From assembly GCA_002786915.1 (NCBI GenBank), contig PCUV01000061.1, forward strand, positions 1 to 41,256: 41,256 nt of DNA, given 5' to 3'. This document shows, piece by piece, positions 25,801-35,532 of the stretch; positions within the stretch are counted from its first letter, which is position 1; each line of letters opens with the position of its first letter. The notes beneath the pieces were generated by a model. The model was not told the origin of the DNA and ran no database searches. It was given only the letters and a program-made list of their open reading frames with translations. The DNA is from Comamonadaceae bacterium CG12_big_fil_rev_8_21_14_0_65_59_15. GTDB lineage: Bacteria > Pseudomonadota > Gammaproteobacteria > Burkholderiales > Burkholderiaceae_C. The translations under genes and the position numbers were made by a program.

Positions 25801-26461
25801 ACAAGATAATGTCCCGGGTGTAGCGATTGACTTCAGCCTGATACTCCAGCACAAGTTTCACATGCGCAACCAGCGAATGCCATTCTGAGGCATATTTGGC
25901 GGGCATAACGTGCTCTATTTGTTGTATCAAGTCCTGAATGTGCGAGGACGCTTCCACGGCGTGGTTTTCATCGAGCGCCAGCACGCTTTCAAGCAAGTTG
26001 TGCAAGGCCTCACGCGTGGGTTCGGTCAGCCCGGGTTGGGCCACCATCTGGCGCACGCCCAGCGGCAAATAGGCCCTGGAATTGCGCAACACCGAGGCGT
26101 GCGACTTGAACGCTTCCAACAGGGTGAACTTGTCGGCGTAAAGTTTTTTCAGGCGCTCGTAGGCCTGACCCAGCGGGCTTTGGGCGTTGGCAAAGTCCGA
26201 CCCGGCTTCTTGCGCCAGCGCCAGCAGCAATTGGTTGATTTCATGCGCAGAGGTCACCAACGGATCGTAGTTGCGCAACAACCCGTAGCGCGCTTGCAGA
26301 ACGTATTGACCCAGGCGGGCATCTTGCTGGCGCAATTGCTCAAAGTGACCCACCAGTCGCACGTGCGCGTCGGCATCTACCTGCGCTGACTGCTGGTAAA
26401 GCCAGCCCAGGCTGACCAGTACCCCGGCGATGACAAAGCCACGTAAGCCCAAAACCTTCAC
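22883..26461 (-). CDS. hybrid sensor histidine kinase (helical sensor, PAS-PAS-HisKA-HATPase-REC-REC-HPt)
   Basis: 1192 residues with a GTG start that overlaps the peroxidase stop (GTGA). Order: membrane segment (about 7-22); an all-helical extracytoplasmic sensor rich in DAH-type motifs (about 28-245, resembling the DAHL type); membrane segment (about 250-270); two PAS/PAC domains (about 285-405 and 410-535); HisKA with His560 in MSHELRTP; HATPase (about 670-790); two receiver domains with Asp852 and Asp997; and an HPt domain with His1138. This is a complete internal phosphorelay. The partner is probably the HD-GYP response regulator at the head of the operon. The signal is unknown; the peroxidase between the two genes hints at a periplasmic redox cue. 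Confidence 0.93.
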   Translation of the reverse strand: MKVLGLRGFVIAGVLVSLGWLYQQSAQVDADAHVRLVGHFEQLRQQDARLGQYVLQARYGLLRNYDPLVTSAHEINQLLLALAQEAGSDFANAQSPLGQAYERLKKLYADKFTLLEAFKSHASVLRNSRAYLPLGVRQMVAQPGLTEPTREALHNLLESVLALDENHAVEASSHIQDLIQQIEHVMPAKYASEWHSLVAHVKLVLEYQAEVNRYTRDIILSATDTEGSAMFNAYGAQFTQRQVRADRYRLALATLAAALLLYVAWALLALQRARRTLTDSLRELEFQKYALDQHSIVSVADRSGKIIDINAKFTEISQYSRQELVGQDHRILNSGYHSAEFFRTMWSTIGHGQVWRGLVRNRCKDGSHYWVDSTIVPFRDDAGKVVRYVSIRTDVTDKVQADARLADQRAFYEQITETLGEGLYVQDGHGCCVYLNAEAERLLGWPREQLIGKRLHPVIHQQRPDGSLLAEADCPISHAVLAHGHAMLDDQVFVRRDGTAFPVALSCRAVRNETGRVASVVVAFTDISVRKQTEQQMQQARETAERAAQVKSDFLANMSHELRTPMNGIIGMTQLALETNLTSDQREYVGLVKSSADALLTIINDILDFSKIESGKLSIEVIAFSLESMLRDTMKALATRAHDKGLELLLHIAPDVPDRVMGDPGRLRQVMVNLLGNAIKFTERGEVELSVRCEASATAAATRLRFAVRDTGIGIAPDKFDAIFESFSQADTSTTRQYGGTGLGLTISAQLVSLMGGKILLNSASGQGSEFYFSLELPLAKGVDVQSYRKDGCIVGLPVLAVDDNETNRHLLVELLQHWRMRPVAVASAEQALLEINRAAQAGQPFALALLDVQMPDMDGFTLAQKMKQQAIGVAPIMMLTSQAQRGDVQRCRDLGLAAYLTKPVVASDLLDAIMTTLGAPGDTTDVLTRHTLREDRQQQVPAQRPLSLLLAEDNAVNQRLASILLGKQGHQLQIANNGQEAVQLWQQQRFDAVLMDVDMPLMNGYEATAQIRALEKDRGGHTPIIAMTAHAMAGAREECLAHGMDGYVSKPLALAALWHELQLVLPQDAALASATPASVAPSLPVADFDALRQTIGDDRALYDELVGLYQSDAPQQLQRIRDALVNKDALALRRAAHALRGMVGVFGAARTMAIAQQLEDSSDDSALCVALADDLERYLLELTSALDARQW

Positions 26462-27528
26462 GGTGTCTTTACTTCCAGGCTGGCACCGGTGAGGCTGCGC
26501 AAAAATGCAGTGACATCATGGAGGTCAGTTTCAGGCAGTTCGCGCCCCAGTTGGTAGCGCGCCATCACCGCTACGGCCTGTTCCAGCGTGCCTGCGCTGC
26601 CATCATGAAAATAGGGCGCGGTCAAGGCCACATTGCGCAACGTCGGCACACGGAATTCATGCAGGTTTTGTGCGTCGTGCGTGACGTTGTAGCGCCCCTT
26701 GTCAGCCTCGGTGACATTCCCACGGTGGGCAAAATAGTCGCCCATCACGCCCATTTTTTCGTACATATTGCCGCCCAGATTGATGCCCTGGTGACAGGAT
26801 GCACAGCCGTAAGACTGAAACAGCACCCAGCCGTGCTGCTCGGGCGGGCTCAGCGCAGCCTTGTCGCCGCGCAAAAAATGGTCAAAACGGGAATTAGGCG
26901 TGATCAGCGAGCGTTCAAAAGTGGCGATGGCGTCCTTGATGCTTTCCACATCCAGCCCCTTGGGATAGAGGTCGACAAAGCGCTGCACCAGTGCGGCGTC
27001 GGCACGCAGCTTGCTCAGCACCTGACCCCAGGTGCTACCCATCTCCAGCGGGTGCTGCACCGGGCCGTCGATTTGCGCCTCGAGTGTGGGGGCGCGCCCG
27101 TCCCAGAACTGGGCCAAGTTGAAGCCACTGTTGAACACTGTGGGTGCATTCACCGACCCGACACCGCCACGGATACCCACCGAACGCGCCCGATGATCCA
27201 CCCCGCCCGCAGCCAGCGCATGACAACTGGCGCAACTGACGCTATCGTCGGCAGACAGGCGCACGTCGTGAAAAAGTTGCTGGCCCAAGGCAACACGACG
27301 CGCGTCCAGCTCGACCCGCTCGGGCAAGGGCTGGGCAACGTCAGCGCTGAACGGTGGGCGCAGCAAAGTCGGCGCTGTGTCTGTGACAACGCCGCGCTTG
27401 GCAGCGCGCGCGCCCAGCATCTGCCAAGCGGCCCAGGCGGCCAACAGCAACGCCAGCAACAGCAGCGCATAAAACAGCTCGCGCGAGCGTATTCGGCGAC
27501 GATACCCATCAGAGACCACGCTGCTCAT
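26458..27528 (-). CDS. di-haem cytochrome c peroxidase (CcpA/MauG family), membrane-anchored
   Basis: 356 residues from the ATG at 27528, nine bases after an AGG; an ATG at 27537 lies too close to that site. An N-terminal hydrophobic helix (about 16-36) acts as signal anchor. Two CASCH haem-binding motifs, one per half, and phrases such as NAPTVFNSGFN, FWDGRAPTLEAQ, and RVPTLRNVALTAPYFHDGS are those of bacterial di-haem peroxidases, which reduce H2O2 in the periplasm with cytochrome c. The start lies inside the end of the response-regulator gene, and the stop overlaps the kinase start, so expression is tightly coupled to signalling proteins. Besides peroxide removal it could provide a redox signal. 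Confidence 0.92.
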   Translation of the reverse strand: MSSVVSDGYRRRIRSRELFYALLLLALLLAAWAAWQMLGARAAKRGVVTDTAPTLLRPPFSADVAQPLPERVELDARRVALGQQLFHDVRLSADDSVSCASCHALAAGGVDHRARSVGIRGGVGSVNAPTVFNSGFNLAQFWDGRAPTLEAQIDGPVQHPLEMGSTWGQVLSKLRADAALVQRFVDLYPKGLDVESIKDAIATFERSLITPNSRFDHFLRGDKAALSPPEQHGWVLFQSYGCASCHQGINLGGNMYEKMGVMGDYFAHRGNVTEADKGRYNVTHDAQNLHEFRVPTLRNVALTAPYFHDGSAGTLEQAVAVMARYQLGRELPETDLHDVTAFLRSLTGASLEVKTP

Positions 27529-28540
27529 CGGCTTCATCCTGATAAATTTGACGGATTTTTAGCACCTCGTCCCAGGCGGCAAAAAAGGCTTGCACGCAGG
27601 CCGGGTCAAAGTGGTTGCCCGCACCGTCACGCAGCAGCTTGCTGGCGTCTGGCAGGCTCCAGGCTTTTTTGTACGGTCGCTCCGAAGTCAGCGCGTCAAA
27701 CACGTCGGCCACCGCGACGATGCGTCCAAACAACGGTATGGCGTCACCACGCAAACCGCGCGGATAACCACTGCCGTCAAATTTTTCATGGTGCGTGTAG
27801 GCTATTTCAGCGGCCACCTTGAGCAGCGGCGAGCTGTTGGCATTGAGAATTTCGTAGCCAATGGTCGCGTGCTGCTTCATTACCTCAAATTCTGGCGGCG
27901 TCAATCGGCCCGGCTTGAGCAAGATCATGTCCGGCGTGCCCACTTTGCCAATGTCGTGCATCGGTGCAGCCTGTAGCAAGATGTCCTGTTGTTCCTCAGA
28001 CACCCCCAACCGGCTCGCAATCAGTCGCGAGTAGTGCGCCATGCGCAAAATGTGCGCACCGGTTTCCGGGTCGCGGTACTCGGCGGCCTTGGCCAGGCAA
28101 AAAATGGTTTCACGCTCTTGCGCCACGATCTGCGCCGTGGCCTTGCGCACTTCGTCGGCCAGATGCTTGTGGCTGCGATTGAGCGCAAGCATGTTTTTGG
28201 CACGCGCCAGCAGTTCGGTGCTATTGATGGGCTTGTTCAGGAAGTCGGTGACACCTTTGTTAAGCGCGTCGTAACGCAACTCGAGCTCGTGATTGGCCGT
28301 CACCATCAGCACCGGCGTGTCGGGGTAACGCTGGCGAAAGCGTTGCGTCAACTCGGTGCCACTCAAACCTGGCATCATGAAATCAACAATCAGCAAATCG
28401 GGGTCGTTGGCCAGACACCATTCCAGCGCTTGTTGCGGTTCGGTAAAACACACCGGTTCGACGTCGGGCAATTTCGACACCAGCGCCTTGAGCAAGCTCA
28501 CGTTGAGCTGCACGTCATCAACAATGACAACTTTCATCAT
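27509..28540 (-). CDS. response regulator with HD-GYP c-di-GMP phosphodiesterase domain
   Basis: 343 residues (ATG at 28540 or 28537). The N-terminal receiver has acidic VDD near residues 7-9, phospho-acceptor Asp53 in LLIVDFMMPG, and Lys in FLNKPIN. After a coiled linker comes an HD-GYP domain: AEYRDPETGAHILRM, MHDIGKVGTPD, and HHEKFDGSGYPRGL. All expected metal ligands and the GYP triad are present, so it should hydrolyse cyclic di-GMP (RpfG type). It opens the - strand group peroxidase-kinase-CDF. The hybrid kinase downstream is the obvious phosphate donor. It is divergent from pyrF with only 40 bases between the starts. Confidence 0.93.
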   Translation of the reverse strand: MMKVVIVDDVQLNVSLLKALVSKLPDVEPVCFTEPQQALEWCLANDPDLLIVDFMMPGLSGTELTQRFRQRYPDTPVLMVTANHELELRYDALNKGVTDFLNKPINSTELLARAKNMLALNRSHKHLADEVRKATAQIVAQERETIFCLAKAAEYRDPETGAHILRMAHYSRLIASRLGVSEEQQDILLQAAPMHDIGKVGTPDMILLKPGRLTPPEFEVMKQHATIGYEILNANSSPLLKVAAEIAYTHHEKFDGSGYPRGLRGDAIPLFGRIVAVADVFDALTSERPYKKAWSLPDASKLLRDGAGNHFDPACVQAFFAAWDEVLKIRQIYQDEADEQRGL

Positions 28541-28580
28541 GGGCCAGAGTTTCGCAGATTTACATTTCTAAAATGCAGGC

Positions 28581-29443
28581 ATGAAATTTCTTGACTTGTT
28601 ACGCCTTTCTGAACGCCAAAACAATTCATTGCTGTGTGTGGGACTGGACCCAGACCCAGCGCGCTTTCCGGGGCATTTCAAGAACGACACCAACAAGATT
28701 TTCGACTTTTGCGCCGCCATGGTCGATGCGACGCACGATCTGGCGCTTGCCTTCAAGCCACAAATTGCCTACTTTGCCGCCTACCGGGCCGAAGACCAGC
28801 TTGAAAAACTGATGGCCCACATCCGGCGCACGGCGGCTTCAGTGCCAGTGATTCTGGACGCCAAACGCGGCGACATTGGCAGCACCGCCGAGCTGTACGC
28901 TGTGGAAGCCTTTGAACGCTACGGCGCCGACGCGGTGACGCTGTCGCCGTTTATGGGACAAGACTCGATCGAACCCTACCTGAAACGGCATAACAAAGGC
29001 GCATTTTTGTTGTGCCGCACTTCCAATCCAGGCGGCGCAGACTTGCAAGCACAGCATCTGGCCGACGTGCTCGGGCAGCCGACGCTGTTTGAATACCTGG
29101 CCGGTCTGGCGCAGGGGCCCTGGAACCTTAACGGCCAGCTCGGCCTGGTCGTGGGTGCCACCTACCCGGCAGAAATCGAACGCGTGCGCCAGCTCGCGCC
29201 GACGTTGCCGCTGCTGATCCCCGGCGTAGGCGCACAAGGCGGCGACGCCGTGGCCACCATCCGGGCCGGCTGGCGCGGCAGCATCGACCCCGACGGGCGT
29301 CGCAACACCACGGCGCCAGTGATCGTCAATTCGTCTCGCGCCATCCTGTACGCGTCGCCCAACGACGACTTTGCCGCCGCTGCGCGCCACGAGGCGATCA
29401 AAACCCGTGATGTGCTTAATGCGGCGTGTGTAGCGGCAGGGCA

Positions 29444-29447
<4 letters not shown>
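28581..29447 (+). CDS. pyrF: orotidine 5'-phosphate decarboxylase (PyrF, type 2)
   Basis: 288 residues, the longer type 2 form common in betaproteobacteria. The catalytic motif [10 protein letters not shown] carries the Lys of the Asp-Lys-Asp centre. [13 protein letters not shown] at the N-terminus and [12 protein letters not shown] plus [11 protein letters not shown] near the C-terminus bind substrate phosphate. It catalyses the last step of UMP synthesis. Only 40 bases separate it from the divergent response regulator. Its TAA stop shares the palindrome TTAA (29444-29447) with the stop of convergent uvrA, so no separate terminator can exist between them. Confidence 0.95.
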
Positions 29448-32500
<3,053 letters not shown>

Positions 32501-32717
32501 GTTAAACCTTGTGTGATTAGATTGCCGCAGGCTTGCGGAAACCTGCCATGATAGTCAATGTGCACGCGTTTAGCGGCCTTACACCACGAGCCAGCGTATT
32601 ACTGAGAGCGTTATCTTCAGCACGGATTCAGTCTGGCTGACGTGACCGTGATCTACATGCGCGGTCGCTCGTTGCTTCAAGGGTCAGGCAGCAGCCGAGG
32701 TTTTGACGGAATGCGAC
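32501..32717. other. gap upstream of uvrA, no gene seen
   Basis: This holds the uvrA upstream region, with a small CCGCA-GGCT-TGCGG hairpin (32525-32538). I see no LexA box I would trust and no coding frame of recognisable family. Together with the following short frame and the gap to 33057 it forms over 500 bases of decayed-looking sequence. Confidence 0.4.
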
Positions 32718-32999
32718 ATGGCAGAGCTGGATCCGATCGACCGGAGGTTGCTCTTTGTGGAACTGAAACGGGCACGCGTGCACTTGGATTGGGGGATCAA
32801 ACTGGTCTGGAGCACCGGCGAGACCTTGAACGTCAACTTGTCTGACCTGCCCCGTCCGGTTGACGTGCCGCAGGTGACGCCCTACGCAACGCCAATCCGC
32901 AATAAGCCATCACCCTCTGGAACAGCCTGGCTGCTGCCAACTATTGGCGTTCCCACCTTGCGTGCCTCCTTGTCCCAGATCGGTTCGCCGTTGCATTGA
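32718..32999 (+). pseudogene. short decayed gene, possible DUF2442-like remnant
   Basis: A frame of 93 residues starting MAELDPID. Residues about 20-45, including WGIKLVWSTGETLNVNLSDL, look like the beta-strand core of DUF2442 proteins (small proteins often linked to toxin-antitoxin or DUF4160 genes). After that the sequence loses family character, which suggests a frameshift or truncation near 32850. No partner gene is recognisable next to it. The family link is weak and the frame may not be expressed. Confidence 0.35.
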
Positions 33000-33057
33000 T
33001 TGCCCTGATCAACGGTGAAGGCCGGGGCGCGACACCTGCGTCGCCTGGCTTGCGGCA

Positions 33058-33633
33058 TCAGCGACCCAGTTTGTAGAACTCGTCGTTGGGCCGCATGCTG
33101 GTGACATTGGCCATGCGGTTGGACAGCCCGAAGAAAGCTGCAATACCGGCAATGTCCCAGACATCTTCCATATCAAAGCCGTGCTTGCGCAGCGTTTCAA
33201 AGTCTGCGTCGCCAACGGCGTGGGCCTGGAGGGCGACTTTCATGGCAAAGTCCAGCATGGCTGCTTGACGCGGCGTGATATCGGCCTTGCGGTAGTTGAT
33301 GGCCACTTGGTCTGCGATGAGCGGGTTCTTGGCTCGGATGCGCAAGATGGCTCCGTGTGCCACCACGCAATATTGGCAATGGTTGGCGTTGCTGGTGGTC
33401 ACCACAATCATTTCGCGCTCGGCCTTGGTCAGATTGCCCTTCTTCTCCATCAAGGCATCGTGGTACGCGAAAAAGGCACGGAATTCATCAGGCCGATGCG
33501 CCAACACCAGAAACACGTTGGGTACAAAACCAGACTTCTCCTGCACCGCCAGAATGCGCGTGCGGATGTCTTCAGGCAGGTCCTTGAGTTCGGGGACCGG
33601 AAAACGACTGATGGCCGGGGTGACTTGTGACAT
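33058..33633 (-). CDS. AhpD-like/carboxymuconolactone decarboxylase family, peroxidase-related protein
   Basis: 191 residues with AGGA seven bases before the ATG. The CMD/AhpD core has the redox motif NHCQYCVVAHG (Cys-x2-Cys-x3-His) preceded by LTKAEREMIVVTTS. These cysteines could reduce peroxides, as in AhpD, with a proton relay from Glu and His. It matches the 'uncharacterised peroxidase-related' subfamily of about 190 residues. It lies 69 bases after acuI on the same strand and probably belongs to the acuR-acuI transcript. A role in coping with acrylate-type or oxidative electrophiles would fit, but no substrate is shown. Confidence 0.82.
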   Translation of the reverse strand: MSQVTPAISRFPVPELKDLPEDIRTRILAVQEKSGFVPNVFLVLAHRPDEFRAFFAYHDALMEKKGNLTKAEREMIVVTTSNANHCQYCVVAHGAILRIRAKNPLIADQVAINYRKADITPRQAAMLDFAMKVALQAHAVGDADFETLRKHGFDMEDVWDIAGIAAFFGLSNRMANVTSMRPNDEFYKLGR

Positions 33634-33702
33634 GACAATTTCCTTTCAGAGTTGACGGGGTGCGGCAAAAATTCCTGCCAGTTTTCTGCGCTGGTACAGC
33701 GT

Positions 33703-34686
33703 CTACTGGTTCACATCCACGACGACGCGGCCACGCACTTCTCCGTTGAGCAACCGTGCCGCCATGGGAATGGCCTGAGCCAGACCAATTTCAGTGCTGA
33801 TGGCCTCGAGTTTCCCGACATCCAAATCAGTGGTCAGCCTGCGCCAGGCCTGGATGCGCTCAGGGCGCGGACACATCACGCTGTCCACACCCACCAGCGT
33901 CACACCACGCAGAATGAACGGTGCCACCGTTGCAGGGAAGTCCATCCCCGCCGCCAAGCCGCAAGCTGTCACAACGCCGCGGTATTTGGTGGAGGCACAG
34001 ATGTTGGCCAGTGTGTGGCTGCCAACAACATCGACAGCACCGGCCCAGCGCTCCTTGGCCAGGGGCTTACCGGGCGCATTGAACTGGGAGCGATCCAGGA
34101 TTTCCATGGCCCCGAGGCTCTTCAGGTAGTCGGCATCCGCCGTGCGCCCCGTCACTGCCACCACTTGGTAGCCAAGCTTGCTCAATACGGCGATCGCCAC
34201 ACTGCCAACGCCACCGGCCGCACCGGTGACAACGATCTCGCCATCGGAGGGCTTCACACCCTGCTTTTCCAGCGCCATCACGCACAACATGGCGGTGTAG
34301 CCGGCCGTGCCAATCGACATGGCCTGCTGCGCTGTGAACTGGGCTGGCAACGGTATCAACCAGTCGCCTTTCAAGCGCGCCCGCTGGGCCAGGCCGCCCC
34401 AATGAACTTCACCCACACCCCAGCCGTTGAGCAGCACGGAGTCGCCCGCTTTGAAGTCAGGGTGAGAGCTTTCATCGACGATACCCACTAGGTCGATACC
34501 AGGAACCATGGGGAACTTGCGCACCACCGGGCCTTTGCCCGTGATCGCCAGCCCGTCCTTGTAGTTGACCGTTGAATGGCTCACCAGGACGGTGACATCA
34601 CCGGCTGGCAACATGGCCTCATCAAGCTCCTGAATGGCAGCACGGTACCCGTTGTCGTCTTTCTCGATCAAGATTGCTTTGAACAT
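33703..34686 (-). CDS. acuI: acrylyl-CoA reductase (NADPH)/YhdH-type quinone oxidoreductase
   Basis: 327 residues from the ATG at 34686, with AAGGA six bases upstream. Zinc-free medium-chain reductase: [32 protein letters not shown] motif [14 protein letters not shown], and [19 protein letters not shown], typical of AcuI/YhdH. AcuI reduces acryloyl-CoA to propionyl-CoA and protects cells from this electrophile, which arises from DMSP/acrylate, 3-hydroxypropionate or propionate metabolism. It is preceded by a TetR gene of AcuR type, with an operator-like dyad between them. This pairing supports the function more than sequence alone. Confidence 0.88.
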   Translation of the reverse strand: MFKAILIEKDDNGYRAAIQELDEAMLPAGDVTVLVSHSTVNYKDGLAITGKGPVVRKFPMVPGIDLVGIVDESSHPDFKAGDSVLLNGWGVGEVHWGGLAQRARLKGDWLIPLPAQFTAQQAMSIGTAGYTAMLCVMALEKQGVKPSDGEIVVTGAAGGVGSVAIAVLSKLGYQVVAVTGRTADADYLKSLGAMEILDRSQFNAPGKPLAKERWAGAVDVVGSHTLANICASTKYRGVVTACGLAAGMDFPATVAPFILRGVTLVGVDSVMCPRPERIQAWRRLTTDLDVGKLEAISTEIGLAQAIPMAARLLNGEVRGRVVVDVNQ

Positions 34687-34703
34687 CACATTCCTTTCTT
34701 TAT

Positions 34704-34718
34704 TAGACTCATCGGCTA
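34704..34718. promoter_or_regulatory. candidate AcuR operator in the acuI promoter
   Basis: TAGACTCATCGGCTA matches 12 of 15 bases of the dyad upstream of acuR (35384-35398). On the - strand it lies between TTTACC (34730-34725, -35-like) and TCTAAT (34707-34702, -10-like), 17 bases apart. Binding there would block acuI transcription. Confidence 0.55.
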
Positions 34719-34734
34719 GTCAGTGGTAAAAAGC

Positions 34735-35373
34735 TCAGCCAGAGGTAAACCCGGCAAAGAAAAAATCCGCAAACAGTTCCAATGGTGCTGGACTGTGCTC
34801 CAGTTTGGCACGCAGTACAGCACCTTCCCAGCCAATCCAGAAAAAGGCGGCAACTTGGTTCACATCGACTGATTTGGAGAGGGCTCCCGCTTCCTGGGCC
34901 TGGGCCAAACAGACGGCAAATCGCGCTTGCCAGTCCCCGAGGACTTCTTGCAACCTGGCGCGAAAGCTCTCGGGTAACGCGCCCATTTCCTGACCCAGAT
35001 TGCCGATCAGACAACCGCGACGGAAATCAAATCGTGCCATTGACGTCATGGCGTCGCCCACAAAGGAACGCAAACGCTCAACAGGCGCAAGTTGGGTGTT
35101 GTTCAGGTGACGATCGATCTTGTGCGCAAAGAAGTCGGCATAGCGATCAATCAGCGCCAGCCCAAAAGCTTCTTTACTGGTGAAGTAGTAATAGAACGAG
35201 CCCTTTGGAACAGCCACACGTCCAAGGATTTCATCGATGCCGGTGGCCGAGAACCCCTTTTCGGTCAGAACTTCTAGCCCGGAGCGCAACAGCAGTTCAC
35301 GCGAGTCCACAAGGTTGGCTGGCCGTCTCGGTCGATGTCCGCGTCGACTTGGCGTCAGATTCGGCTGTTGCAT
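34735..35373 (-). CDS. acuR: TetR-family regulator, AcuR-like
   Basis: 212 residues. The N-terminal HTH is ATGIDEILGRVAVPKGSFYYYFTSKEAF, preceded by a basic Arg/Pro-rich arm. The ligand domain has the C-terminal TetR pattern FFWIGWEGAVLRAKLE. In Rhodobacter the AcuR repressor controls acuI and is released by acrylate. The same pairing occurs here: acuR, 48 bases, then acuI. No ribosome-binding site precedes the ATG. A sigma70-like promoter whose -10 ends six bases before the start suggests a leaderless mRNA. A near-palindrome lies in the spacer of that promoter, so autorepression is likely. Confidence 0.82.
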   Translation of the reverse strand: MQQPNLTPSRRGHRPRRPANLVDSRELLLRSGLEVLTEKGFSATGIDEILGRVAVPKGSFYYYFTSKEAFGLALIDRYADFFAHKIDRHLNNTQLAPVERLRSFVGDAMTSMARFDFRRGCLIGNLGQEMGALPESFRARLQEVLGDWQARFAVCLAQAQEAGALSKSVDVNQVAAFFWIGWEGAVLRAKLEHSPAPLELFADFFFAGFTSG

Positions 35374-35379
35374 TCGACT

Positions 35380-35407
35380 ATTTTAGACCGATCGTCTATT
35401 GAGTCAA
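35380..35407 (-). promoter_or_regulatory. acuR promoter with embedded operator dyad (35384-35398)
   Basis: On the - strand: TTGACT (35407-35402), 16-base spacer, TAAAAT (35385-35380), then six bases to the ATG at 35373. The spacer holds the near-palindrome TAGACGATCGGTCTA. Both hexamers match consensus at 5 of 6. Transcription would begin at or within two bases of the start codon, so the mRNA would be leaderless. Confidence 0.6.
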
Positions 35408-35532
35408 AACACAGCCTTCTTGTGAGCCACCGTGAATTTGTTCTCTCCGAAACAGGGCCAGTTTAGCGACCGGTCTGACCACACTGACGATGAAATTGCC
35501 GACAACCGCGCAGGCCGTGGCAGGCTCGTGTT

